Assembly (NCBI RefSeq): GCF_002078875.1
Contig: NC_034424.1
Span: 6,432,793-6,496,792 of the forward strand
Reading direction: 5' to 3'
Length of the DNA: 64,000 nt
Source of the DNA: Numida meleagris
Taxonomy: Eukaryota; Chordata; Aves; Galliformes; Numididae
Shown here: piece by piece, positions 12,401-25,800 of the stretch
Layout of the letters: every line of letters starts with the position of its first letter
Position numbering within the stretch: the first letter of the stretch is position 1
The notes under the pieces: model-generated
Database searches by the model: none
Seen by the model: only the letters and a program-made list of their open reading frames with translations
What the model was told of the DNA's origin: nothing
Position numbers and translations under genes: made by a program

Positions 12401-13670
12401 GAGAATTCTGACCTTAAACTCTCATCGCTCCTACCCCAAATAACGCAGTACCACCCGAGCCATCCAACCTAGTAGGGTCTTCCCAACCAAATTTACTGTA
12501 CAGGCACAAGAAAGGATTTGAGCACGGATATCCTTACAGTGCTCCACGTACGCGATTAAAGACAGCAACAGAGCCAAACTTGACAACAGTAGGAGCAGAG
12601 AAGGCACAAAACCAAAAGGCTCCTGGAGGCCTGTGCTTCCTACCTCTTCCCAGGCACAAAGACTTCAAGGAGAAAGCTGAGGCACCCCCAGCCCCTGGTC
12701 AAGGGGAGTTCACACTCACGTACACAGCAGGGATAGAGTCATAATAAAGTCATCAAACACAGCGCTCACCTGAAGCACAACAACAAATCACACTCCTTCC
12801 TTGGAAGCATTAAAGACACACATTCCCACAGCCTGACTCCAGCTAATAGCGCCGTACTCCTCACCAAAGATTTTCTAGTTAAGAAAGACTTACCTGAATC
12901 TTTAGGGCAACCTGATCCAGGCAGAGCAAAACAACCCGGCACCCATTGTCCCGGCCAAGCTGAAACAGCCCCAGGTGCAGCCCCAGCCAGCAGGAAAGAA
13001 GATGGGAGCAGCTGCTACAGAAGAGCCTCTAACACCGGTTGAGAACCTCATGCAGAAAACAGAATGTAGTAACATATCTATTCCTGCAGCTCGTTATGCC
13101 CTTAATTGGGTTCTAAATGTGATGAACCTGCTAGTAGTTTTCTATGGCTCTAGATGCTATCCCCTGTTGGTCTGAGCATTTCTGCCTGGCTGTGTGACTG
13201 CAGAGCAGGTCACAGGGAGGGCTGGGGCAGCCACGCAGGGACAGTCCTGCTGCTTTGCCAGAAAATTTTAAGCAAGTTGAGTTAACAAGGGAATAAAACA
13301 CGAAGAACATCTAAAAGCCTTAATACTCTAAGTTAGCTGCGTGGGTATCACGTGATTAAGGCCAAACTGCTAATTACTCAATCGCAGAGTCAGGAAACGA
13401 TATTTGAATTAAACACAGGAGCTTCCCTAGCTGCTACCCTTCGTAATTTGGATCACAAAACAAAAGCCAAACAAACAAAAATCCCCGAAAGCCCAGTCTC
13501 TTACTCTGTGCTTCACCTTGGTGAGCTTCGAATCGAACACTGCTTGGTTGAATTCCTCTTTCCCTGTGAATCTGCCACTTCAGTGACTGGATTGCAAGCA
13601 TTACAAGGGAAAAATTAAAACCAACTATCCAAAAAATCACCCTTGCTTAATTAGAAGCATTTGGTTTTTT
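9466..13670. other. Intergenic region between convergent GTF3C4 and AK8
   Basis: The coding ends of the two genes face each other across about 9.75 kb, of which this is the right part. No exon or RNA gene is recognised. The low-coordinate end of the AK8 3' UTR must lie here; a reverse-strand AATAAA (TTTATT at 12325-12330) is one candidate signal but is unsupported otherwise. The only stretch that stands out is the enhancer-like block at 11460-12060. Confidence 0.5.
11460..12060. promoter_or_regulatory. Candidate conserved non-coding element
   Basis: This stretch has no repeats or coding signal but is dense in homeodomain-like words: AATTAAATGAATG near 11630, CTAAATTAATTAAGCAGATG near 11900, and GTCTAATTAAAG near 11925. 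It also holds CAGATG E-box cores and ATGCAAAG. Such composition is typical of vertebrate developmental enhancers. No alignment was possible, so conservation is inferred from texture only. Confidence 0.35.
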
Positions 13671-13896
13671 TCACGGAAGGGGCTTAATGATACAGCTTTC
13701 TATAAACTCAAAGATGGGATAAGGATCTTGATCAGCATTGACATAAAAGGCGTCTTCATAAAACTCCTCCAGTTCCTTGGCGTTCCTGTGATAGAAGTCC
13801 ACGCGTTTCTCAATGCTTTCCTCCTTGTCCTTGGGGTTCTGCTTGAGGCGGGCTTGGATCTTCGGGGTGGGTGCTGGTCTGAGTGTCATGTGGTAT
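13671..13896 (-). CDS. AK8: AK8 terminal coding exon
   Basis: The exon follows the acceptor ATCTCCTCTGCAG and ends in TGA at 13671-13673. It completes the arginine of GER, then encodes [30 protein letters not shown], a helical lysine/glutamate-rich part, [13 protein letters not shown] and the end CIIKPLP (74 codons). It covers the end of the second LID and the C-terminal helix. Confidence 0.94.
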
Positions 13897-16800
13897 CTGC
13901 AGAGGAGATACAAGTGCCACCTCTGCAGCTCAGTTTGAGGACACAGCAGCCATCGCCTGAGTTACTCCATGGTTTTGCCTATCCCAGTTCCTTTCTGCTC
14001 TAGGTTGGAAATTTCAGGGTAAGTTATCTGACATTTCTGCTCTCATGAATGCCAGATGCTCAAGAACCAAGAGGTTCTCTTGAGGCGGTGCAGAGACTGC
14101 TGCTAGCGACTATGTGCTCCCTGTAAGGAGAAGAGAAACCCCTGTCCTGTGCCCAATGCTGCAAATTCAGAAGCACTTCTGGATCTGCTCCAGATCCACT
14201 CCCCGATAACCAGCTTTACCTGTAACCTTTGATTCCTACCAGTGTCTATTTCTGGGAGGATAAGAGGTAGAATGTAATTCTTGGTATCTTTTTATAGCAG
14301 CTGGAGATAGAAAGAGCTTGATTCACTCTGAGGTAGATTTTAGTTACTTCTGATTTCCAAAATGCTGGAATTTGGCTCTCCTGAACCCGCAGCTGTGGGT
14401 TCACTACTCAGCAGTCCTCAGCGGGCAGAGGATTTCCATCAGCAGAGTCCGGCCCAGCCTGCCCAGACAGCTGATGCCAGAAGGTATTGAGACAATGATT
14501 CTGCACTGCCAGAGGCTCCCAGCAATCGCTAAAAGCTCTTCTGCAAACACGTATTTAAATTTTCTGCCACAGTAATTCTGCTTCTGACTGAACGTCTCCT
14601 GTGCCCTTCGCCTCTGAAGTCACACAAACAGGGCGTCCCTCTCCACTAAAGCCAATTTTCCTGAAACTGTTGGGACAGATGCAACAACAAGGAGGAAAGC
14701 AGAGCCTCTGCACAGAACTGCATTACAGCTCCAGCTGGTACCATGATGTAGGAACAAAATTCATTCCACGTGAGGATTATTTAGGACACAGCTGAAGGCC
14801 ACCCATCCTCCTTGCTGCACTGCAGCCAGCGGTGCAGCTTTAATATAATGATGAGGATTAGATACAGCATCTAAAACAATTCAATTCACTAAGAATTTGG
14901 AAGGAATAAAACCCAGACTTTGGAAGAAGGAAGCGTGTTAACTGGAGCAGATACCAAACAGGCTAATCCTAATGATAAGAAATGCAAAGACGTGTGAATG
15001 ATTTGCTCCGTACTGTTCATTTCTTCTGAACAACTGCATCGCTTATTACTAAAACAAAGAGAACGCTTACTGCAAATCACTGCTGCTGTCACCAGTTAAT
15101 GTTGCACCTAGAGTGAGATGTCTGGATAATCACATTGCTTTGGCACGAACCCAGCTTTTAGGGCCTTATCTTCCAGGGTTCCGTATTTGTCTTTGATTCA
15201 ACAGGAGGCATTTACGCGTTAAGAATGTAAACCAGTGCTGTACAGCTGAAGTGCGGGGAGTTATCCATTGGAGAGAATAAAACAGAGCACAAGTGACAGC
15301 TGGAATCCCAGCCCCGGTTCCAGCAGGGATGTAGGGTGGTCCCCCAAAACACAAGGGTGGAGAAGACAGTAACCTGAGGTCACCAGTGAAATAAGGCGAT
15401 GCGAGTGCCCGTAAGACAAACCAGCACACCTGAGAAGCACATTTTACAGTGACTCTGCGACTCAAACAAGTTTGCTCTACTGAGCAGCAAATGTATTAAT
15501 CTCTCACGGTAGACAGAACCATCACGGCAGCTGGGGAAGTAAAATGCAGCAAGATTTCCATCTTCCCCAGCTGGAAAGCCTTCAAAATTCCCATGGGAAT
15601 GTCTGAAAACCATCTGCATTTAGGCTAGGTTTCAGGCATCTTTCCTCAGCATTATTTTTACCGACCAATTTAGTTGCCATTAAAATGTTAAGAACGGAGC
15701 TACTTGCTGCTGTACGTTGCAGTCTCTGGGATTTTAAAACGCCCTATTCTGCTGAGAGGAGCGTACAGTAACAGATGGGTGGGTTGGTACTTGAGTAGCT
15801 ATGAAAATTTTAACTTTTCTTTTAAGGAATCCCTGAGCATGAGTACAATATTCCTGAGGTTCCTTAGATTTCTATGAAGTCTACTTGCTGCTTTCATCTT
15901 GCTGGCAGTCTTAAAAAAAAAACGTTAAGCATGAGACATTAGCACTAACCTTTCCCCTGTGACTGGATCAATCCTCCGCTGAGACAGTCGTTCAATGATG
16001 GATTCGTAGGGAAGATTGAAGAAAAATACCCTATGGAGAACATAATGAGTAAGAGCATTAACATCCCGAGAACAGCACCGCCGACCTTCGGAGCAGGAGT
16101 TAATCCTTGCCCTAATGGAACAGGACACACAAACATGGAAATGTCCATTATGCATCAGTGTATCAGAAGGCTGTAGTATATGCACAGACTCTTCTCTGGT
16201 TCCTCTCCCATCTTGTTGAGTCTGCAGGCTAGGAGAGCAGTTATTGCGTTTCAAAGGCAGGAGTGAATGGCACAGTGCAGTGACAGAGCTTAGCAGACAC
16301 CCACGCTGGGGCACAGAAGTCAGCACGGAGTGGCACGACCCCGCTGACAACCAGCCTTGCTGCTAAGAGGAAAGATTAATGCTTGATTTTAAAATCAAAA
16401 TCTGCAATTCCCATTGAGTCTGAACAAGACATAGTTGCTCAGCACCCTAAAACATCTGGCTCCCAGTGTCAAGGGTGTGGGTTTCATACCATGAACAGAG
16501 CATGGAGTGGGACTGCCCAGCTCCTTTCACCTGTCTTACATTAGAGCCCTGATCTGAGTCAAGGAGGCACAACCAGAACGCAATATGCATTGCTATGGAG
16601 CCCAGCCACTGTTGTGCCCATCCCACAGGGACCCCTCGTTGGCAGGTTGGTTCCATACAATGGTTCTCTTGGTTTTATATTCTGGTTCAAAAACTCTTCA
16701 GCAGAAAATTCTCAATAAATTCTCATAGTGAGACTGAGTGGATGGGAGCCCCCGGGCTGGGGGAGTCCCACAGTCATTGGAAGAGGCCATGGGAACAAAG

Positions 16801-19800
16801 AAATCAGGACAAAGGTCACATTGAGTGGTTCATTTAGAGCAAAACAAAAAGTAAAGCTTCCCTTGAAAACTTATGAAAATAAACTTTTACCAACTGAACA
16901 AGGCCTGAAAGCTGTAAATACGTCTTTCTTTATGATACACCTTCTCCTGCTGCTGCCTTCAAGGCCCAACTTCCCACTTCGGCTGTCTGCCTCTCGCAGC
17001 GATGCGGCACGCTTTAGACATTCACCAAAGGAACATTTTACACTGACTGGGTGGGATCAGACCAGATGAAAGGCTGAGCTTTGCCTCGGCATGCACAGAG
17101 CAGATTACGAGAATCCTTTGTAGGATTTAAAGTTATGAAAATCATCTCTCTTTTCAGATGGTTACAGATAATGACTTCCTTTCACACCGCGGTAACAAAA
17201 CAACAGCCAGGAATAAAACATTCAAGATCTCGGAGATTCCAAAGACAGGAAGAGAACAACAGTTTCAACACTCTTTTATCCCATACACTCTTAACATTTT
17301 GTTTTTCTTTGTTTCCGTTGCCCAACAATGGCACAAAAACGTGATTGTCAGAACAGGTAACATCTGATGATGTATCTCGAGATGAATATTCTAGTAGAGA
17401 GGAACAACACTTATACAGTCATGATAATTGATACGGCTCCCCATTATATTCTGAAATAAACAAAAACACTAAAGGATTATAACCCGGCGTATCAAGAAAG
17501 CTTGTCGTAATTCATAGTTACCAACTCAGGAAGTATTACGGTGTTTGAAACAGAAGAGCCTAAAAAACTCCACTTAAAAAGCTGCCAACAAAATGAACTC
17601 TGAAAGCCTTGTCTGAGACTCCCTTCTTTTCTACACAAGATGCTTCTTATTATCCAGTCTGGTGTCACCATTAAAGAGAAGTGTCGGGGGAAGATGTGGG
17701 AGAGTACAGACATCGCTGCTAATACGGATTTCTTTTTTCCCCCCCGATGCATCGTAACGAGGCGCACGCGCGACATACAGCGCTAACTCCTGATGCAGCC
17801 CAGCAGAATTTGGGACCGCATGGCCCCGGAGGTGGAGCACAGCTGGAGCACAGCTGGAGCCCCAGGGCTGCCCGTGTAATGCTGCTCTGAAGCAGGAAAA
17901 GAATAGGGAAAAACAACAGAGCTATCAGGGAGATTTGAAACGCTTCCAATTAGAAAGCGTTCTTATCGTTTTGAAGGAGACACGCACCGCACACTGTCTG
18001 TTACGCAGCCCCTGGAGGTTACTCATGCAAGTGAACCCTATTTACATGCACTCTATGGAGTGCTGGTCTTCTGGTATTTCTCGAGCCTCAAACTGTCCAG
18101 GTAATGCCTTTGTTGGATTTCTCTTGGAAATCCTCTGAGAGAGAGGGCTGCATCCACGACCCTGACCCAGCGCTCAGAGCTGTATTGGGAGCAGCTCCTG
18201 GCAAGCACTGGGCTCAGAGCTTGGCCCCTTCCACATACAGAGCTTTGTTTTTCTTTCCCACATAAATGCATCCTCTGTAAAGCTCGCGTTGGGAATCAGC
18301 CAGGCTTTGTATGTTGTAATGTGTCACAACTTCTATCAAGGGGAAATATGAAACAGATGTCATCAGAATCGGTAGACAGGGAGGCAAGGAAACACAGCCT
18401 CATATCAAAGGATACTACATTATACTGCTAGATTAGCATCTAGCACAGCTTCTCTTTCAGAGTTGGCAAGCTGTTAGTTCAGCTCTGCAACAGGTGAATA
18501 ACGTCAATCAGCAGCAATGCGTGGTGCGCACCGGGACGGGCTGGGCACAGACCTAGCAGGAATCCTCCCTGCTGAACCACGGGCTCAGCTCCCTGCCTGG
18601 GGACAACGCCAAACCATCGACACCCAGTTACAGATTGCTGCTCTGTGGAGCATAACTTGGTAGGAGCACTCAGCCCAAGTCTACCACCGAGCGGACATGC
18701 TGCTGCCAGGTGCAGGAGTGAACCAAGCAACTCGTAAGCAAAGCTCTGTCCTCTCTTCTTTGTTCTCTATCCCAGGAGAGGGATGGGAGAGAAGGTCCAG
18801 TCCCATCAGCTGGCTTACACTACAATAAAACCAGGAACAAATGTCAAAGGGAAGAAATCTTGTGTCGAAATCCTGCCTGTTTCCCACTGTACTTGGTGAT
18901 CGCTGAGATCCCTTCCAACCTAAGCCATCCCACAATTCTATGATTCTAGTTGTCTAATCTATTGCAGCTTTCAGATACATTAGAGAGATTAAACTCCAAC
19001 AGATTAATAATGTTGATGACACCTTCACTGTGCACGTAGTCAAAGGCCCTTGTATGAGAACTATCTGCCTTTGGATGATGAGGAAACACATGGGGCCTCC
19101 AACAGCTGGAATATAATGCTGTTTTCCTACCAGCCATCTGCTATTCCAAAACGGTGTTCCAATCGCTTCTGGCTTTCCAGCATTGTCACTGGGGCATCCT
19201 GATGGCTTCCCTTCACAAACAGAGAGGAGAAGGTAAAGGTATGGATGGCAGAGGTTTCATTTCAAGCATGATCATGAGACGTTTTTGGAGAAACATGTCA
19301 CAGACATGCAGTAAGTGAAGGAAGCATTTCTGACCCACGCAGCAGCATTCTTCTAATCCTGAACAATGCATTTGTTCCAGATGGCAACCTAGTTAACCCA
19401 AGTTATTAACAACTGACAGTGCTGAGAGTTGTCCTCGGGAGAATTTTTTTGGCGGTGGTTTTCCTGTTTCGTGGATATAATGTCACAGTCTCAAAGCACG
19501 TACAACAGAAAAATGTGTTGGCATTAAAAAAAAAATGTGTTGTATGCCTGAATCTGACACCATTGAGCTGGGGATTGGGGCACGCTTCTCTTCCCCAGGT
19601 GGGTCCTGACAGCCACCTCCCAGGATGACCCCACTGCCCTTCCAGCTGCCTACACATCCATGAGAAGCAAAGCCATGCCTGGAGGCCATGGCCTTCTGCA
19701 GGTCTTGGTCCTGTAATGTAAACATAGCTGCTCTGTGAGGCTGACCTGGAGGAACGATGCAGATGTTGACTGTTCTGGACCTGAGCTATTTACTTAGGTC

Positions 19801-22800
19801 GGATACTCATAGGCATTTCCTGTTACCTGGAGTTGCTCTGGATTGACATCAGTGGAGGGGAGCCCGAAGCCAAGCCCTTTTTGTAAACTTACTGCCTGTG
19901 AAATCCGACCTACACCGCTAAATCTAATTGAATTCATACCTTGTCTACGTTTAAGGATGTAAAGAGAATGTGACATAGTATCTGAGAATGCTGAGCTCAG
20001 AATCTTGACTCCCTAACTGGCATTGAAAAACAGGCACTGCTGACTTGCTTGTGGCTACGCTAGGGCCAGAGCAGCCCTTGCAAGAAAGCTGGGATGCTTG
20101 AACTAAAAAAAAGCCAGCAACAACAAAAACCACCAGAAGCGCAGCACTGGGCCACTTCTAATGCAGCATTTAAACTTTTGAGTTGAAACTGCAACTTTAA
20201 AAATAGTAAGCTATTCATCTTTCCCTTATTTTCTTGACTCCTATATATCTTCTCCCTCGTAGGCAGGTACCAGCTGCCATACTCCCATTCTTCACGCTCT
20301 GCACTCTGCAAAAAAAGAGGCCCCTGCTGGCCAATTCTTGTTTAAAATTGTGCATAATTGATAGTGGCAAATCTACCCCAGCTGTGTCTAAAACCTCTCC
20401 AGGGGCAAGAAAAACACTCTCTGTGACTGTCATTAACTACTAAATTAGCAAGTGCTCCTGGCAGTTTACAACATACCACATCAGTCTGCTTTTCTTTAAA
20501 TAAAAAAGAAAAAAAAAAAGAACGTGAAGATGAGATGCCTGTGTGATCTCAAAGTTACGTCAAACTTTGCTGGCAGAACTTTGACAGAAGCCCTAGCTAA
20601 ACAGGAGCAAAAGGCAGCGGAAAGAGTGGGAGAAAGAGAAAAGGGAGAGGAGGGAGAGGGAAGGACCCCAAAACTACGCTCTTTTTTAGGCAGACAAATA
20701 GAAAATGCCAAGCTCAAGGCTAGAAGATGGAGTCTTTGATAGGGTGTGATACATCTTTGACAATATGGAGATATTAGCACAATGTTATCTGATGCTATAG
20801 CATCATTCCCTATGGAAAGGAACTCATCTGGAGGACTTCATTCTGGCAGCGCAATGGCTACAATTTTTGTAATTGAGATATAAAGCTGGAAAAGAAATGA
20901 GGCTACTGAAGTGTACGGATGCAGTGGCTTCCTAAAAGGCTGCCACAGGTAGAACCCTTGTGTGATCGTTGGCACAATGCAAGCTCCTCCCTCTGGTTCA
21001 TAAAGCAGAGCCAAAGCAGGTGGAGGAGGAAATAACACAGTTCTCACAAAAGGATGAAGTAGCCCTGGGAGCATTATGGACTGGCCTGGAAGGACAAGAA
21101 CCATGGCTAAACCATAGACCCACTGTTGAAATTGACTACAGGTTTTTTTTTGTTCAAAAGTTTCCCAAAATTTAGTTTAGATTTGAATCCAAGTGACTCC
21201 TCTCAGCTAAAACTCTGGTCACTTTGTCTTTATTGGTGTTTTAGCCAGACACCACACTTGGATCAAGCAGTTCCCTTTCCTGTAGTACAGACACACCTTG
21301 ATCCTGAAATTGTGGCTAAGCCACCTCTCAAGAGCCCAGGCACAGGACTCTGCGCACACCCTATTCCATAATTACATTCTGCATCCCCAAACTCCCTTGT
21401 AGAAACTGGTTACATAGATCCCACCTACCTCTTCCCCAGTCTTGTTCAGCTTCCTCTCAAGGTAGCTATAAACCAGATATTCTGCCCATGGATACCCAGA
21501 TTACAGATGATCTTCTGAGGTTGCACTACTGACTGAACGTGGATCTTAGTTTACCTCCTACCCTAAATATTGCTTCTGCCTCTCTCTGCAATGGATGAGA
21601 TGAACCTTATCTCTTATTTATGGAAGGAGATGTTGGGAGGTTTTATTCACTAATGTCTTTCAAGTTCCAGGATCTCTTCTGATGGAGGATGCTTAGTTCT
21701 GTTTTGGGAAGTAATTTCACCCTCTAGGTTTGGACCATGAGGGAAAACACACTGCATAAAGACTAAAGCACAGGTTAATCAGCACAAGCGTTTTGCTCGT
21801 TGAGCTCCTACAGTGACTCATTTGACGACAAGCTATTTCCAGACCTCGGATCTTCCTTTTCAAATGGATGCGTTTCTGTAGCATAACTCCGAAAGGCAGC
21901 TAAGTGGGCCACAATTCCCAAGACGTGGCTTCCGGCGAGACGAACAACATCCTTCGGAGCTGCAGATGTTCCCTTCACCGATGGCACGGAGCAATGACCC
22001 CGTGAGGTGCTTTCCACCCAGCGGTTAGACATGCTCAGCCTCCCACAGCCGCAGGGATGGGGTCCCTGGGCATCCCCCCCTCCACCCATCGCAGCGTCTC
22101 CATGGGTACCACGTGGCTCACGGCACAGGAGCGGGTGCACCCTTGCAGGGCAGAAGGGTGGGCTCGGTCCTTGGCCGGGAGAAAGCAGAGGAGCTGCTCT
22201 GCATCGCTGTACACCCAGAGCCATCCCATGCAGGAAGAGCTGCCAGCTGTGTAAATGCTCCGTGAGCACAGTGAAAAGCATGCAGGTACAGAGCAAATGC
22301 TTTCATACTAGGGGCTTCCACGCGTTTTTAAAGCTTCTCTTGAGAAGGCAATGTTAACTCTTCCCATATGCGCTAAGTGGCTTGCCTCCATTCAAATCTG
22401 CTTTATGTTTCTCCCCTCATTTTCATTCTTTGCCTCCTTCTTACTCTCAGCTGCTATTCGAGCATCTTTGCATTCCGCCTGGAGTTCATTCCAGCGGTGC
22501 TTTATGAATCACAGAATAAGATGGCAGCCAGCACTGCCTCGAATAACGTGGCTGCCACTATTCCCACCATCCGTTAGGTCAGCCAGACCCCGTCTCCAAT
22601 AATCGAAAGCCTCCGCAGCCCCGGAGGCCCAAGGTCAGGAGCCTGAATCCACTCCCCCCAGCGTGGTCCCGTTTCCTCAGATGCCTGCAGCCCTCCCCTG
22701 CATTAATTACATTCTGCTGAGTGAATTTTAACTCTGGGCTTCAGCACTTGGAAACTCCTATCAGAAGCGATGCCTTTGCTGCCTGTCTGCAGCTTTTCTG

Positions 22801-25800
22801 TACTACCTACTGCTTCCAAAAAGCATTTTTCTTCCTTATAATTTTCTTCCTTACACTTTCCTTCCTTTTAAATAACTGGAATCAAATTGATAGCAAATGA
22901 TGTTTAATCTTAAGCGTTCTCATAAGAAGCTACATTGGAGTCCCCCCACTCCGCCATTTAAACACAAACTTTTGTTGTTGGTAGGATATTTGGTATATGA
23001 GATACATTAAAGAACTGACACCAAAAAGTGTATGATTTGGGGGCAAGGGGAGGGAATAAAAGAATGGATTATTATGTGTCATTTTATATGTGTGTCAAAG
23101 GAAACCAATTTCATAATAGGGAATAAAAATTCCCTGTTTAAATACTGTCAAATAAATCCTCAAATGTAATAGGGTTCACTTCTGGGGAAAAGAAAACTAA
23201 ATCCGATTAAATATTAATGCGGCGTAGTATTAATTAAGAGAGAAAAAAGTCCATCAAGAGAACCCCAATATGTTTACTGTGTCCCCAGGAAGCTGGAAAA
23301 TTTCACAATCAAGTGTGTAAATGTTCTAAAAAAGGGTCCTGAATATTTTATGAATATTTGTCATAAAACAGAAATAATAACCACTGTGCAGAGCTATTAG
23401 AATTAATATTTATGCTGCCCGCCATGAAATATTCATGGGGACAGAGAAAGGGGGGCCCGTAAGACAAGAATTAATTTACATTGGGCTTGGTTTACCCGCT
23501 GGCTTGATGTTTAAAGACGGGTTGACAAGGCTCCATATGAATCCGTCAGTCACTTGCAGCGGTAGGTGGGGTGAAGGCAGGGGGAGGCGGGGGGAAGCGG
23601 GTCCAAGCTGCTGACAGCTCACAGATTGAGTTTCTGACAGCCCTTAAAAAACCTAAACGGCCCCCCACCTTTTTTTCCTTCTTCCATTGCCCAAGGCGCT
23701 CTGTACTGCCACCGTTCATCCGATCTCCCCTTCCATCTGCTGAAATTAAGGAATTAATGAGCGCTATACGCTTTACAGCGGGCCCCAGGAATGTTTACTG
23801 GTGATTAAATTATAATGCAGCCAAGCTGTATAATTCATGAACCAATTAAAGGAAGTGTTAGTTGATTTGATGGGAAGAGGACGTACAAAAAGCATTTAAC
23901 TAATAGGGAACCGTGGGCTGCCGGGCGCTTTGGCTTTCTCGGATTACGCGGCTAATTGCTCTGCTTTATAGGGCTGTCACAGATAGCCATACATATTTCA
24001 TTGTTCTCAAATACTTCAATTGTTTGCTTTCGTGTTGCTGCTGTAATATGTAGAAGCCCAGCCAAACTTCAGTGTAGTTAAAGCACTACTCTGCAAAAGC
24101 AGGCTGCCTCGAGAGGAGGGGAAGAGAGGGGCAGGAGGAGAAGGCTGGCTGACAAAGGAGAAACTTAAAGCCGCAGAGTTAAATGTCACTCAGCAATTAC
24201 ATGATTAAAAGGTGCAACATATGATAGTCTTTTGTTTTACAACTTTTTGGACACTAATATTCTATGCTGACTTCACCGCAGAGAAAATATTGGTAAGCTA
24301 AGCTGCGGTTTTGTCTTCTATACTGAGGAGCAACAGAAATAGGTGGAGAGAGAAATATGTTAAAAAAAAAACAAAACAAAACAGCAGGGAGGGGCTTGAT
24401 TGCTGCGGATATTGAGAATGATACATCATGTTTTAACTTCTGTGGTTCAATATTCTAAAATACACGAGAGATGAAGGAGGCTGCTTTCCCACCTGGGAAA
24501 ACACTCGGTGTCTAACGCAGAGCTGTGCTCGGGGTTCACACCAATGGGTCCAGTTTATTGCCCAAAGAACTGGAGGTTTACCATGACTGCCATTTCACAA
24601 AGCACCCCGCCCTGGTCGACAGGGCGAGGGCTTTGGTGGAAGAGGCCCACCAGTGAGTCGGGGTGCTCCTGTCCTCAGTCACCCACAGGCATGTTCCTCC
24701 ATCAGTGAAGCTCCCGACCCCCACCCAGAAGTACATCTACTGCTGGAGAAATCGGGGGGAGATGAATACCCCAAATAGATGCACTATAGATGCAATACGT
24801 TGTGCTCGGCCCTTGAAATCTATTGAATAAAGAACAGGTTGGGTTAATATGTTATTTCTGCAGGTCAGAGATGAAGACTGAACTTCTACAGGTCCCTAAT
24901 CAGACATATCATCATCCACCCGAGGAAGATCATGGTAATTCTTGACCACCTGTCTAATTTAGAGCTTTACATTTCCAAGTGTTGTACAAATACCAACTAA
25001 ACAACATTCAAAACATCCTGTTATGTAAAGCTGATTATCTGGTCCGTCCGTCCCTTCTCTGCTGCCTCCTCCTGCTGTGCCTCTCCCCATCACATGTCCC
25101 ACACTACAGCACAGGGCATCGAGTCCCCTCTCTGAACCTATGGGCGCCAGAGAACCCAGGGATGTATGCCCATCTGCCACAAGCAAAACTCTGCAAAACC
25201 ACACCATTTTAAGAAAGGTTTTGTTAGGGAGGGACAGCCAACAGCTGGTGCTCAGGATTACTCTTTAAAATGTGCCAGCTTCCATTGGCATTCCAGTGAC
25301 GAACCATCTCCCAGCCAAGCGCCACAACATTAAACTAATAACATCCATCTCTGTCCTTCACTTCTGCTGGCATCATTCTTTCCTGAGTAAAAGCTACACC
25401 AAAGCAGAAAAGCAGAGTGCTTTTGCAGTCCAGGGCAGGTGTTCACCAGCACAAGGCAAGAGACTTACAGTCAGTGAGCACTTATTTTTTTTCTAAAAAG
25501 CAGAATGGCTCTAAAGCATCCCTGATAGAATCACCACCTTTATTTGGAACTACTATATATTGCTCGTTTGTTCTTAGCTTCTGGGTTAACAAATGCAAAA
25601 CTTTGGCTTAAGACACTAATAGGCGTTCTCAGAAATAAGGGAAGGTGATTCCAGTTGCACAGTATAAGAACTTGCCATTAACCCACTGCGTGGTTGAGTG
25701 AAGCAAAAACGGAATTGCCGGCTCTAGAAAATAGAAAGGTTAAATTCTTCGTGAGATAAAGTGGATCCTAAACTCACTCATGTGGGCAGTGCTGAGGATC

